Below, one piece after another: positions 24,452 to 35,374 of a stretch of DNA of 64,000 nt; position 1 is the first letter of the stretch; each line of letters starts with the position of its first letter. Origin of the DNA: Sympetrum striolatum (lineage: Eukaryota; Arthropoda; Insecta; Odonata; Libellulidae). The notes below the pieces were generated by a model, which ran no database searches, was not told the DNA's origin, and worked only from the letters and a program-made list of their open reading frames with translations. Location: positions 36,326,216-36,390,215 of the forward strand of contig OX388352.1 of the NCBI GenBank assembly GCA_947579665.1, in the 5' to 3' direction. A program made the translations under genes and the position numbers.

Positions 24452-24520
<69 letters not shown>
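24451..24520. repeat. TA dinucleotide microsatellite
   Basis: About 35 uninterrupted TA units directly next to the perfect palindrome. This is a cruciform-prone, slippage-prone sequence. Confidence 0.95.
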
Positions 24521-24524
<4 letters not shown>

Positions 24525-26318
24525 TGAGGCGTATAAATGTATGTGGAAACCATATCTTACATTCGTTCATTTCCCGAACAAGAGAAGTTTAAGATAAAAA
24601 ACTCATTTAGCTTAAGCGGAATTCGAGCTCGTGCCCTTCCTATGCCAATAAGATGTGTCAGACAGCTGCAAAATCACCTCTTTATTAGCATCTAGTTATA
24701 TTTATGACACTTCCCAACAAACTGAGAAGTCCATTTTAGCAGTTTATTATTAATTTTATTATGGCAGTATAATCCTGGTTAATTAACTTTATAAAGTCAG
24801 ACGTTCATAAAATACGTATCAGTACTAAAAGCTTGGGTTGTTTATTAGGAAGTCTTTGTTTACTAAAATACGCTAATATAATAATATTATTTCGGAATAT
24901 TTTTACGAGTGCAATAACATCTAATTTCCTTAGCACCATGGTGAGGAAGGAGCTTTGAATTAGCCAGAGGGTAGTTTCTACTGGGCGACTGTAAAATGAG
25001 GGTCCTGAGTCTAGCTGATATAGGCACGAAAAGGAAAAATATACCAGGTATATGCAATACTTGCTTTGAAAGTGCTCGACGTATGGTTTTCCACGCGAGG
25101 TAATGCATTACAACGTTTGTTTTGTATTGGCGCCTGCAATACTTTGAAGGGATCAACTTGTGGTTAAAGACTTTCCTCGCGAATTATCAAAGCCTTAATG
25201 CATTTCTACGTGAATGTCTCCGCGCGAAGGCAACACAATTGACTAATGACCAAGGTCACCGAGTTCCCTGTTAAAAAATGTAAGACAAGTCCGATATATG
25301 CGCAGAAATTGTTCGATTTTATGAAATCATGTTTGTTTTAACTTTGGAATTGGTATTTTTCCTTTTAACTCCGGACGGACAATGATTTCATGTATTCTAG
25401 GTGACAAATGGTGTATATAAATTTATATTATGAATTTCCTTCGTCTGCATGATTAAGTTGGCGAAAAATTATATTCCGTAGACAAAATACAAATTTTACA
25501 TTGTGTCAGAGTTAGTAACTCAGTAATCGCTCTAACGACTTCTCGAATTCTAATTGCTGAGTTGAAAACATAAGCCTTGTAATCAAAAATCCTCCTCGTA
25601 ATGTTTATCACAAATGATGAATATCCTATGTTTGAACTGACCGTTTGAAGAATTACATTTACATTAATATCCAGCAGGCAGCCGTAAGACGTATGTTCGA
25701 GTGAGAAACCAAACTACCAAAATAACGCCTTATTAGCGCACAAATTATCCAGGAAAAGAGACCATTATAGGCCATCTGTTCTCGCTATAATCTCGCAAAA
25801 CATTATTTTCCTCTAGACTCCAAAATTCTCGTTCTCTAAAGGTGAGAATCACCACATCACGTATTCCTACTCCAATCCCACTTATTCCTTATTGCTACGC
25901 ATTATTAAAACCGAATAGCATTCTTCACATTATTAATAATTAAGTTTCAATTATTGTCCATGTATTTTATTGCATTTAAGATTGAAATTGGAATAAATAT
26001 ATATTTAACCTATCGTTCTATAAATACGATAACTATCTGTGAAAGAGAAACGCCGAAATAAACATGACGAACTCGGGGAGAGATCGCGCGAAGGCTCTAA
26101 GAAGAGTTCGAAAGAGAGGAAATTTGTGTAAGTTCTAGGCTCCGACTCAAATATTACCGCTTTTTGAGGCTTTCCTCGGTGTTGCCAGTCAGTCACAGAA
26201 AGCAGAATTCCAAATAGTTTCTGTGAAAGCCACTGGTGCGCGCGCAAAGTGTTGCGATAATTTTTTCCGCCATTGTACAAATGAAATTGTCTACGAAGGC
26301 GATCTCTGCAAGCCATTA
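24521..26318. other. Unassigned interior of hAT element
   Basis: No supportable gene. The minus ORFs at 24,887-25,156 and 26,005-26,385 have no recognised domain. The latter runs into the tail of the Jockey element. Confidence 0.35.
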
Positions 26319-26679
26319 ATAATAATAATAATAATAAATCGTCTTTATTTGGGCGAGATTGAGACTTAAAAGTCTCTTCTTCCATCTAACCCATCGTCAT
26401 TAATTATGAAATTAGAAGAAGAAAAATTAGAAGAATTGTGGATGTAAAAAACCTAAGAGATTCTTAGGAAAAAAAATCCACTGCAGGAAAACACCCACAA
26501 GGAAGGGGGGTGTGAAAAACCTGCGGCGGAGATGAGCAGGTAAAGCGGTATGATTCTGGGGGATGAAATGAGGTAGCTGATTGTTTGGCAGCCGTGATTA
26601 GATCATTGAAGAGAGAGATTTGGAAATCGATTTTTTCGATTGAAGGGCTTTCCCCGATGGGGGGATAAAAGCAAATTTA

Positions 26680-27415
26680 TTGAGCAATGAATTCTGTAAA
26701 TTGCTGCCAGTTAATACGAGGTTTATTGGGGTCAGGGGAACTGTTGAGCAAACTGGAGATGGAAGCACAAACGGGGAAATGGTCCGAGTCGAGGACTCTG
26801 TGGACAACTGGGGGGGGGGGAATATCGAGAAAATTACGAGAGATAAGGAAGTCAAGCACATCGGCAGCTTTGCCGGCTTCATAAGTTGGGGCGAATGGAG
26901 AGAAGACATTTAAGTTGGACGATTAAAGAAATCTGAATAGTTTTGATCCATTGGGATTGATGGAAGAAGAGCCCCAAGTGGGGTGTTTGCTGTTCCAATC
27001 GCCGAGAAAAATGGCAGATTTGGGAGAAGAGGAGAAGAAATTAAAATCAGTGGGGTTGAGACGACCATGTTTAAGGTAGACTGAAAATAACTGGACAGGG
27101 CGATTTTTAAGAATGATTTCGATGCATAATAGATCGATGGATGAAAGCTTGAGAACAGGGGGGGGGGGGGGAAATTTAATAGATTTGTGGATAAGAATGG
27201 CTAGTCCATTCGAGGAGGCCCCTACGTCTAGTCTCACAATTGTGTAATCTTGATGTAAATAATTTTTGAAGAGGGTTAAGCCTGGTCTCTTGGAGGAAAG
27301 CAATATGAATATTAGATTCTGCACAAAAGTCGAGAAATTCTGATATTTTGGGACGGATGCTGCGTGCGTTAAATATGACTAAATTAGTTAAAGAATCCAT
27401 TACTGATGGTGAATG
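26680..27415 (-). pseudogene. Jockey-type ORF2, endonuclease domain only
   Basis: Starts at or near MDSLTNLVIFNARSIRPKI. It continues with IHIAFLQETRL (the conserved QET catalytic block), then AIFLGDWNSKHPTWGS (the G(D)(F/W)N..H..WG block) and, after a frame change at a poly-C tract, VLDSDHFPVCA (the SDH catalytic block). These are the metal-binding and catalytic motifs of the AP-endonuclease-like domain that nicks target DNA. The protein is cut off soon after NWQQFTEFIAQ, before any reverse transcriptase. Confidence 0.8.
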
Positions 27416-27689
27416 CTTCCGTAAAAAAAGTAAAAATTTTAAATCTTTTAAAGTTGGAGCGGACATTATTTTCTGAATTGAGGAAAGGATGTTGGTGAGG
27501 AGTTGTTGGTAAGAAAAGGATGAGGTGCTAGGGTCGGAAGAAGAGGAAGAAGGGGGAGGAGGATTAGGGGGAGGGTTTGGATTGGTAGGAGGATTAGGAT
27601 TGGGAGGACGAGAGTTATTGCGGGCGGCGGCAGCATACGATACTGGTAGTTCGGGAAAAGAAACATTAGAGTTGACATTGATTGGGTTA

Positions 27690-28878
27690 CCAGCCGGAGT
27701 CTCGCCTAATACTCGATTATCTTTAATCTTAGTCACTAAATTCCGCTTTAATTCTTTAAATTTAGGGCAGCCCCTGTGAAGGGATGAATGATTGCCTTCG
27801 CAATGAATACAAGTAGATTTTTCGATAGGATCGGAAGCAGCACAGTTACTGATCGGGCGGGGCCCCCCGCAGAGAGAACATTTGGGCTTCTGGTGGCAGT
27901 AATTTCGAGTATGGCCAAATTGCAAGCATTTTCTACATTGGAGTGGCTCGATTTCCTTGGTGAAGGGATGGATTTCAATTGAAACATCGGCAAGAACAGT
28001 GAGAGATTTGAATTTTTCTAAGTCATTTACGGGGGAAAAAGTAACTTTGAAAACCGGGATTTGGCGGCGGGAGACAATAGTAGTGCCTTCGGCGGCCTCT
28101 GAAGGAGTCGGACGGGTGTGAACAAGGGTAGGAGAGAAACAATATCGAAACCATAGGAGGCTAGTTCCTCCTTAACGCTATCGAGATCAACAGAAGTGGG
28201 CAGGTGTTTAATTACAAAGTCAGAATTATGCTCAGAAGGCAACTGATAAGTAAAGAACTCAATTTTGTTCTTTTTTAAGGAAATCGTAGGCAATTCGGTA
28301 ATCAGTGACTGAGGTGCATTTAACTAACATCATATCAGAGTTGATTAATTGGCAAATTGGAGGATACTATGTCAAACCTTTCAGATGTCGGATCACCTTC
28401 TGCCATTCTGGAAACAACTTTAGCTTAAGAGAAGGAATTTTGGTTTTAGAGTGGGGTTAGGACGGGAAGAGGTGGATGGAGCTGCTGCACTGCCGGACTC
28501 ATCTGTCAACACTGTAAAAGAATTGGAAGTAGGGATGGAGTTGGAGGTAACATTGGGGTGAATGGAAAGCCTACGTTTTGTGGCTACAGTCTGAAACTCT
28601 GAATCGTTAGGGCGTTTTGTCGGGGTAGGAGAAGAGGAAGAGAAAGCACCAGCGCTACTTAAATTAGAAGTTCTGGAAGTTAGAAGCGACGACCACTTGG
28701 CGGCCATGGTTTTCAGGTAATCAATGGGAAGTACATCCTTCGCGCATTGAGACAGTTCGAAAGCATCGTCGCTGCGGTCGATGATATGGCTGATGGTAAG
28801 TTCCATGTCGGTGAGATGACTTGACTGCTGGGTTGATTCGGAGTCGCAAGGGGCGATGGATACCTTGTCAACGTCCAT
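27690..28878 (-). pseudogene. Jockey-type ORF1 (gag-like nucleic-acid-binding protein)
   Basis: It begins with MDVDKVSIAPCDSES (28,878). After one or more frame breaks (near 28,420 and 28,030) it continues with FFTYQLPSEHNSDFVIKHLP, a hallmark of the Jockey gag RNA-binding domain. It then runs into three cysteine-rich knuckles: a C..C.QFGHTRNYC type, CSLCGGPRPISNC and CIHCEGNHSSLHRGC (27,925 to about 27,760). A Pro/Asn-rich segment follows. The family protein packages the retrotransposon RNA. At least two frameshifts make this copy non-functional. Confidence 0.8.
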
Positions 28879-28930
28879 AATGTGACATTGGGGCTAATCC
28901 CAGGTGGGAATAGCCCCTAAAAACATGAAG

Positions 28931-30599
28931 AAAACTGAGTTCAAATCAGTTGAAATGCATAGGTGAATCCAAAAGGACCCTTTTCAGGGCCAAGAATTGG
29001 GCGGCTCGTGGTGTCATAGAAAAGCGTCAAATCTAAAATCGGGATGTAATTTCGTCCGAAAGTCCCTAAAAGGCTGGGAACACATTCACCGGTTTCGCTC
29101 GTCCGGTCGGTCATAAAATGGTCGTGAAACCGGGGTAGGGATACTTTCACTCACAAGAACCGGGCTAGCCATAAACTGTCCCGGTTGCTTCTCCAGTGTT
29201 GGTGAAAAATCAATTCTCTTTGGAATTTTCGGTTCAAATAACTTTAATTTTCAAAATTACTTGCTAATTTCGTCTTCATTCACTATGTCATTCGGCTCGT
29301 CCATATTTTAAAGCAATAGTAGAGGAGAGGGTAATGGGAAGGGACCACGTTGAAAAAGGACGTTGGAGATAAAGATTGAGGATTATAGAAAATATTAAAA
29401 TCGTCGCCTCGAAGGGAAAGTCCAAGGTTAGTTTTATTTCCGTGGTTTTCATCGTTTATTTAGTTAACAACCTTTGTCAAAATTCCTAATAAACTATAAC
29501 CAAATTACGAGTGAAAATCTTCCTGCCCACCTATTGCAGATTTTCTGCTGAAAAGAATCGCTATCAAGCAGGCATAACAAGGAATAAATAAAAGTAGGGA
29601 TTTGGAAACCAGTGCAAATCACGTCATTTGTCCACATATTGTTGTTTATTACATATCACCACACTCTGTTCCTTACCTGCCCTAGTTAACAGCAAATTAT
29701 TTTCGGAAATTAAATTCTTTACATATTGCTTTATATAATTAATTCTTAAAATATTGCTTCATATGATAAAACGATATATCAGTGAGTGATTGGTGCATTG
29801 CCGGTAGTTAAAAAATATATAATTGGAAGTACGCTTAAATAAGAATTTATCAAAGTGGAGGCGTATAATGAAACCCTCCCTCCCCACCAACAACATCTTA
29901 TAAACATTCATATCGCAACAATGTTTTTACCCGGCAGCGGCCGCATGTCAAAAAAAGAATTAACCTTACTTCTCGGTGAATGATAAGTGATGTATGTTTA
30001 CATTCAACAGTTTCCGATGAAAAAATAATTAATACTGGTGGCTTTAAAAGGCCAAAATAAGCAGCAAGGGATGGGGGAAGGCACCCGGCAACAACCGTTC
30101 AATATGAAAGCGCTCATTTGACCGACGTGCATTACTACCCACACCCGGTCGTTAATGGTCGTAAATGGTCGTAAAGGTCCAGACCCGGTGCCGTCCTCTT
30201 CAGTCGTTGGGTCGGCTGTTATCCGCTGACCCCGAGGTCTATAATCTATTCTCGGCTACTGTGAAAGGCTCCACTTACTTCTACTGCATACTATCCTTGT
30301 GACCCAGCTTAAAAACCGGCTATGGTTTGCCGGCCTGGGGAAACCGTCGAATGTGTTCCCAGCCAAACACAACACAATTTGATGAGAAAACTGGAAATTT
30401 CGATCGAAAAATATTGACCGAAAACATGTTCAAAGGTGAAAAAGGCCCCTTTTCAGGGCCAAGAAATTTCCGAAGCACACTCTTTACATTATGGAGGTTC
30501 AGCGGTAGACACTCTAAAATTATCACAAAAGCATACAGAATTGTGGAGGAATCGATCCACAGGGCAGTAACGCACTATCTCAATCGCTGTCAGTCGTAG
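28931..30599. other. Unassigned hAT interior with two histone-stem-loop-like motifs
   Basis: No coding gene recognised. Two related 22-bp motifs occur: GGACCCTTTTCAGGGCCAAG at 28,975 and GGCCCCTTTTCAGGGCCAAG at 30,444. Each is preceded by GGTGAA and A-rich sequence. They resemble the 3' stem-loop of histone mRNAs. No histone reading frame is next to either. Confidence 0.4.
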
Positions 30600-30960
30600 G
30601 TCTGACGAGTCATGTTTTTGTACAGGAGACTTTTCATTTGACACGATTTCTTCTTTAAAAATACGTAAAGCCTCTTCTTTTTCCTCTCCCTCAAGCTACG
30701 TGAACTTTAAAGAAGGTATCAGCCCTGCTGCAATGGTTAGCTAATTTTCCTTTAGTATGTTGCAAAATCTTGTTTCCACTGTCTGAAGCAACGCTCTTGC
30801 CAGTGGCCTATAGTACATAAGGGCATTGTCAAGGGCTCTCTTATCGAGTTCACGTAATAATCCTTTGATGGTTGGCTGAAGAAACCCAGTAAACATATTC
30901 TTCTCTGCTTGCAAAATTGTTAGGGCAACAACTAATGGCTTCATTACCTGGGTACGATAA
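30600..30960 (-). pseudogene. hAT transposase relic
   Basis: The minus ORF at 30,741-30,944 reads PLVVALTILQAEKNMFTGFL, QPTIKGLLRELDKRALD and LLQTVETRFCNILKEN. This matches the hAT transposase core pattern (pl..aL..LQ.e.....G.llPti..l...L...RF). Downstream, in a shifted frame, EEALRIFKEEIVSNEK resembles the segment before the C-terminal dimerisation domain. This relic sits about 0.4 kb inside the right terminus of the 13.67-kb hAT element and is presumably its own transposase. Only about 100 residues are recognisable of the usual 600 or more, with stops and frame changes. Confidence 0.7.
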
Positions 30961-31376
30961 TCTTTTCGGCCAGCTTAGCCTGGAGACCGCTCAAATATAT
31001 CTGTAGTTATTTTTCCAAAGAAGGACCTACCGCGTTCAGTCCTCGTAGGAAATTCAATTATACCTCCAGCGCAGCACAAATATTTCAACAATACTTTGTA
31101 GTAGAAACAACAGCCATCCTTCCTTTCCTTCGCCCCTTCCCTCCCAAGAGAAGAAAAGTTCGGTTTCAGGGTGAACAATGTAGTTAGAACTGCCTCTCGA
31201 TGCGATCAGCGCGCGAGGAATTCAAATGTTCACTTTCGATTACTCAAATGTAACGATTACTCGCATGACAAGTAAAAACTACTTTTTTTAAATGTAACGA
31301 TTACAAGTAAAAATTACCAAAAATGTAATCGTTACAAGTACTCTGATTACTTTTACTTCGTTACATCCCATCACTG

Positions 31377-31384
31377 AAAGAGAT
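31377..31384 (+). repeat. Right 8-bp target duplication of hAT
   Basis: AAAGAGAT, identical to 17,696-17,703. Confidence 0.9.
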
Positions 31385-31790
31385 GCTTTCTCGATAAGTC
31401 TTTCGATTTAGTTCTCGTAGCGAGACAGCTGTAAATAACCCCTGGAGGTACAATATAAAATAGAATGATGCAATGCCTAGCTCATGCCGATGACATTGTA
31501 CTGTTGACGAAGGGTTTTGAAAAGGGTTTGTTATTCTAGGGGAAGCAGCAGGGAGCATGAATAGGTTAACAGAAATGGGAGGACATACATGGTAGCAGTC
31601 GGAAATATTCGAGAGTAAAGGTCAGCTATGATAAGGGTAGGAAATACGGAATTAAAGAACGTTAAAAAATTCGAGTACCCTCTCAGTGAATACGAATAAT
31701 AATGTGGTGACCGAGGAAATGAAAGAAAAAATAGTCATAGATAACTGAAAAGAATTTGTTTTCGGAGAAATTGCACGGAACCCATCGACT
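31385..31790 (+). pseudogene. LINE reverse transcriptase, right half (split by hAT)
   Basis: Continues in frame from 17,703: RDAFSISLSI matches the family GDALSP.LF block. Then, after stops and a frame change, AHADDIVLLTKGFEK (about 31,469-31,515) is the reverse transcriptase catalytic block, normally (Y/F)ADD. His replaces the aromatic residue and both Asp are kept. Further on, VGNTELKNVKKFEYPLS matches the post-catalytic V..FKYLG block. The C-terminal end is lost near 31,790. Confidence 0.75.
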
Positions 31791-33529
31791 TCTCAGGAAT
31801 TCAATACATTTCCGAAAATAATATCAACAGTATTTACGCCCCATTATTTGAAAATGGCCTACCCTTGCAGATTCCTCCGAATTAATTGCTTATAACGTCC
31901 AATGGTTCATCTTCATTGACGATGGTTTGCGTAGTGTTTTTTATCACATACTGTGAGTGGTATTTCAAATATTTGGAGCCAGCTAATCGGTATGGTCGCC
32001 ACAGTGGAAGGAACTAAACATCTTTTCCCCTAGTAAGCTCGTGTCAAGTAGAGTCCGATAATTTCTTTTTTTATTTCCTGTTAGAAGGAGAAAGGAAACC
32101 GAGTAAAAGTAGTACGTGGCATTTACATCATTTAGTGTAAAATAACTCTTTTTTGTGAACGCATCATACTTTCAATAATTGATTAAACTCGATTTTTAGC
32201 AAGTATTAAATTGTTCAAAATTTAAACGTTTCATAATAGTATCATCTCCGAAGAGAATGCCTAACAGATACTAATTTTTAAAACATTAAAAGATGCTATT
32301 TTTTTTACAAAATTAGCATCATCTTGTTTCCGAAAATTCTTGGTCAGTATTACTTTTCACTCCACTGAATACAGTAAAGCATTGTCAGTCTTTGAGATCA
32401 TTGACTGCACTGCAGGTCCGATGATCATTCAGTTTCCTAGACTGCGCGACATAATATGCGGAGAACGAAGACTGAAACGATAGTGAATCATGTTATTGGA
32501 TATAATTCTGCAGTCTGTGATCAAAGTATGATGTTTGCATTAGTAACTATTGCTGGTAACGTGGTTCGCACAAGATCCTCCCAATTTGTGCGCATTATTT
32601 GAGTTTCTACGAGGGAGTTATAAGGATTAATTAATTAAATTAACGTTCATTCCAGATGAAGTCTAATAATAATATTAGAGTATATATAGGTTTTCTTTGC
32701 AATTGTGCTTCTTCTACTGGTGATTTTTTATTATAGTTTGGAGAGAAAAAGGGCTAAATAAAGTTTTATCATGCATTTGTGAGAAAAATATTTGTCACAA
32801 GACTTTTACGAAGGAGAATTCGCCTACTTCAGAGTTAGCGAACCCTTTTCGGCAGGAAAATATTGTGTGAATCCCAAGGACTTGCATGCCAATGTGGTAC
32901 AAAATCATAAAGGGAGGGGGTGGTATAAATTTAAGAATGTCAACAATATTCTTAAGATCTTGTAATTGGCTTAGATGATGGCTAATTATCATTACTAATG
33001 AACAGAATCCACATACATATACTGCGGGACTTCATTTTTAAGTGAAATATACATAGCAAAGATAGTTTTCTGAGAGTTTGCGTGCCCTAAAAAAATTATA
33101 TAGCGTGCCATAGGATCGCCACCACTGGTTTACTTCTTCACCTAATGAAATCTGTTCTATGCCTAAAGTGTGTAATCTTCAACCAGAGAAAATCTCTTGT
33201 TTCAGGTCCCCTGACAGCCAAGGAGGTAACGAGTTCGCCTTTGCTGAAATATCGATTCCATACCACCAAATACTTACATCCTGTAAAAGGCTTGATCGAT
33301 TCATCGTGGAGGCCAACTAATAGAAAGGTACTAAATAATGTATAATAATGTGTATAAACACGTTCATAAATAGCACTACTACTATGTTTTGTTAGATATG
33401 TATTAGTTTATATCTATTATATTTTTGACAAAAGACTGCATGAACCAGATATAATAATAAAATATGATGTTATATGTAATAATTATATTTTATTATTATA
33501 TATAATATTATATTATAAATAAAATATAT
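31791..33529. other. Unassigned AT-rich DNA
   Basis: No established gene. A stop-free stretch at 33,206-33,327 is bounded by a good 3' splice site (CTCTTGTTTCAG) and a possible 5' splice site (AAG|GTACTA), so it might be an exon. I found no partner exon. The right end (33,420-33,540) is TA-rich. Confidence 0.3.
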
Positions 33530-35374
33530 ATATATATTAAATAGAATGTGGGTGTGTATGTTCGCTAAACACTCGGGAACCGAAAGACATAAAACTTTGA
33601 AATTTTCTACATTATTAAAAGTCGACACTGCGCAGAGAATTGGCTACTTTTTATTTACCTAAATGCCACGGTTCAAACCTAGACGGGTCCAAACGTTTTC
33701 ATACGAAATACACGTGAAGCTCATGTTTTTCGTTGCAGGGTCCCTTTGTTTTGCAAAATGAAATTAGAAATAATAGCCGTAGGAAGTCAAATCAAGCACC
33801 AAAAGAAAGAGAATAGAATTAGCACTCTTATTTTGGTCATGGAATATCGTTTGTGATTCGCAATTGCGAACATTATGATAAAATACGTGAATGAGACGGT
33901 TTTTGGTGTTATCCTGTGGAACTCCTTCATAATAAATGAAAAGAACAACTTTGTTGAGTCCACAAACTTTAATAATCACAAGCACGACCTAGGTTTCGTT
34001 TCTGCGTAACATCTTCAAGTAACCGCGTAACATTTCAAGGACTTGAAGATGTTACGCAGTAACGAAACCTAGGTCGTGCTTGTGATTATTAAAGTTTGTG
34101 GACTCAACAAAGTCGTTCTTTTCATTTATTAAAATACGTGAATTTTTTTATCGAAATTTTGAGGTTGTAAACAACCCATCTCCCTGACGATCAAGGGTAT
34201 TGTTGAGTTCCCAGCTCATGTATTTATCCATAAGAAAACGTTGACAAAATATGCCTACTTTGAATTAATGTTAAGCATAAGTGATAGATTTTATGCAGAG
34301 GGAGAAATTTAAGGGGATAATAGTAACTGCAGCTATGAACGATATATAGTGAAGAATCGTGCGTAAAAAAACACGAATACCATTATTTCAAAGTTTTTCA
34401 AATTTTATTGAAGTGTCTTTAGCAACCAAGTTTTATTTATATCAACGTAATTGTTTACTGACTATTCTGTGGGATAAATGGGTTTATAGTAGTTTGTTAC
34501 ATGAAATTGCTTTCTCTCGATCAATTCAACTTAAAAAAACCTTGTAAGTTGCGGATGTTTTTAATATGATCTTCTGAATTAAGAATTAAGAAATATCTAA
34601 TCAATTTACATCGATAAATATTAAGTGATTGAAGAAAATGGAGTAAGTGATTATCGTAAAGATTTCCCAGATCCATTGTTTGTAATCTTTAAGAAGTTGA
34701 GCAGCGAGTTGTAAAGTTGTAGCAAATTTCCAACATCGTATTCCTTGATCAAAAAGGTAAAGCAAGTTTATGTTTTTTTATATGCAGAATGAAAAAATCA
34801 TTATTTATTAATTATTCATTGTATTTTTTTAGTACTTCCACTTCATATACATTTGCTATCTTTCTGTTATTGCTGTTTAATCTTTGTATCTGTTTTGGCT
34901 CTATGACTGCATTTTTGTTAATTGATCGAGCTCCAATGTTTATTTACGCATTTTAGCATTGGGGTTCAAGTCAGCCCCATAATAAACTTACTTTCTTCAT
35001 AAAATGTTAATTGGTGGTTTGAGAGTGACATAAAATATATTTCTGTCGTGTTTAATCATCGTTCCCGATATCCATTTGTGCCTTTCGGAAAATGTCTCCT
35101 TAAATGTAGTGCTGCTTATCCTAATGCTATCTCCGAATATATTTTTTATAATCCTTAAACGAATTTTGTCATCATCGAAGAAATTGTTCATTCAAAGGAT
35201 ACGAGATCTAATATATAGGTGACTTTGCAGACTTTATTATAACTTTAGTTTGCTTGTTTATCGGTTTGGAAATATCTACTTAAATTTATGAGGCATGTGT
35301 TACGATCAAGGCTGTAACAATGGTATTTATGAATTTAAATTTATCCGTTGAAAATCAACGGGCACTTCAGCTAG
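33530..35374 (+). mobile_element. Non-autonomous Helitron, copy 2
   Basis: Relative of the copy at 9251-10,757. It shares ATAGA.TGTGGGTGTG..TATGTTCGCTAAA, CGAC.C(T/C)GCGCAGAG and GAGGTTGTAAACAACCCAT. Its 3' end is the hairpin CCGTTGA-AAA-TCAACGG (35,345-35,361) followed by CTAG (35,371-35,374) and T. The exact 5' base is blurred by TA repeats, so the start is approximate. There is no coding capacity for a Rep/helicase. It carries a 238-bp Penelope-like insert at 33,893-34,130. Confidence 0.8.
33880..34143. mobile_element. Penelope-like inverted insert with 13-bp duplication
   Basis: Insert 33,893-34,130 flanked by AAAATACGTGAAT (33,880-33,892 and 34,131-34,143). Two arms of about 90 bp face each other around a 20-bp spacer. 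One arm read outward contains ACTTGAAGATG, a TTACGC/GTAAC stem, CGAAACCTAGG and then AAAGTTTGTGGACTC. The other end continues past the arm to ATGAAGGAGTTCCACAGG when read on the minus strand. The TGAAGATG-stem-CGAAAC layout resembles the degenerate hammerhead-ribozyme region of Penelope-like element repeats, with the element's first ATG following. The family call is inference. Confidence 0.55.

Larger units (their letters stand above)
26319..28930 (-). mobile_element. Jockey-clade LINE, reverse transcriptase deleted
   Basis: Minus-strand element with an ORF1 gag (28,878 to about 27,700), the endonuclease start of ORF2 (about 27,400 to 26,680), then a short 3' region. It ends in AAATAAAGACG and a TTA repeat tail (26,319-26,337). 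Intact relatives carry reverse transcriptase of several hundred residues after the endonuclease. Here only about 350 bp separates the endonuclease from the tail, so the reverse transcriptase has been lost by internal deletion. Homopolymer runs (12 G near 27,159-27,171 and 10 G near 26,811-26,820 on the plus strand) coincide with coding-frame changes. It is nested in the hAT element. No target duplication was seen. Confidence 0.8.
17704..31376. mobile_element. 13.67-kb hAT transposon with nested insertions
   Basis: The outer ends are CAGTGATGGGA at 17,704-17,714 and its reverse complement TCCCATCACTG ending at 31,376. They are flanked by a perfect 8-bp duplication, AAAGAGAT, the length produced by hAT transposases. 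Both subterminal regions are rich in TGTAATCGTTAC-like motifs, as in many hAT elements. A hAT transposase relic lies near the right end on the minus strand (30.6-30.95 kb). The two flanks rejoin in reading frame as a LINE reverse transcriptase, independent proof that the whole 13.67 kb is one insertion. The great length is explained by later insertions inside it: LINE pieces at 18.1, 20.3, 23.6 and 26.3-28.9 kb. It is now inactive. Confidence 0.9.

Noticed and set aside
24184..24597. ORFs of 128 and 84 residues at the palindrome
   Set aside because: They overlap on opposite strands because of the perfect palindrome and TA repeat, and have no domain.
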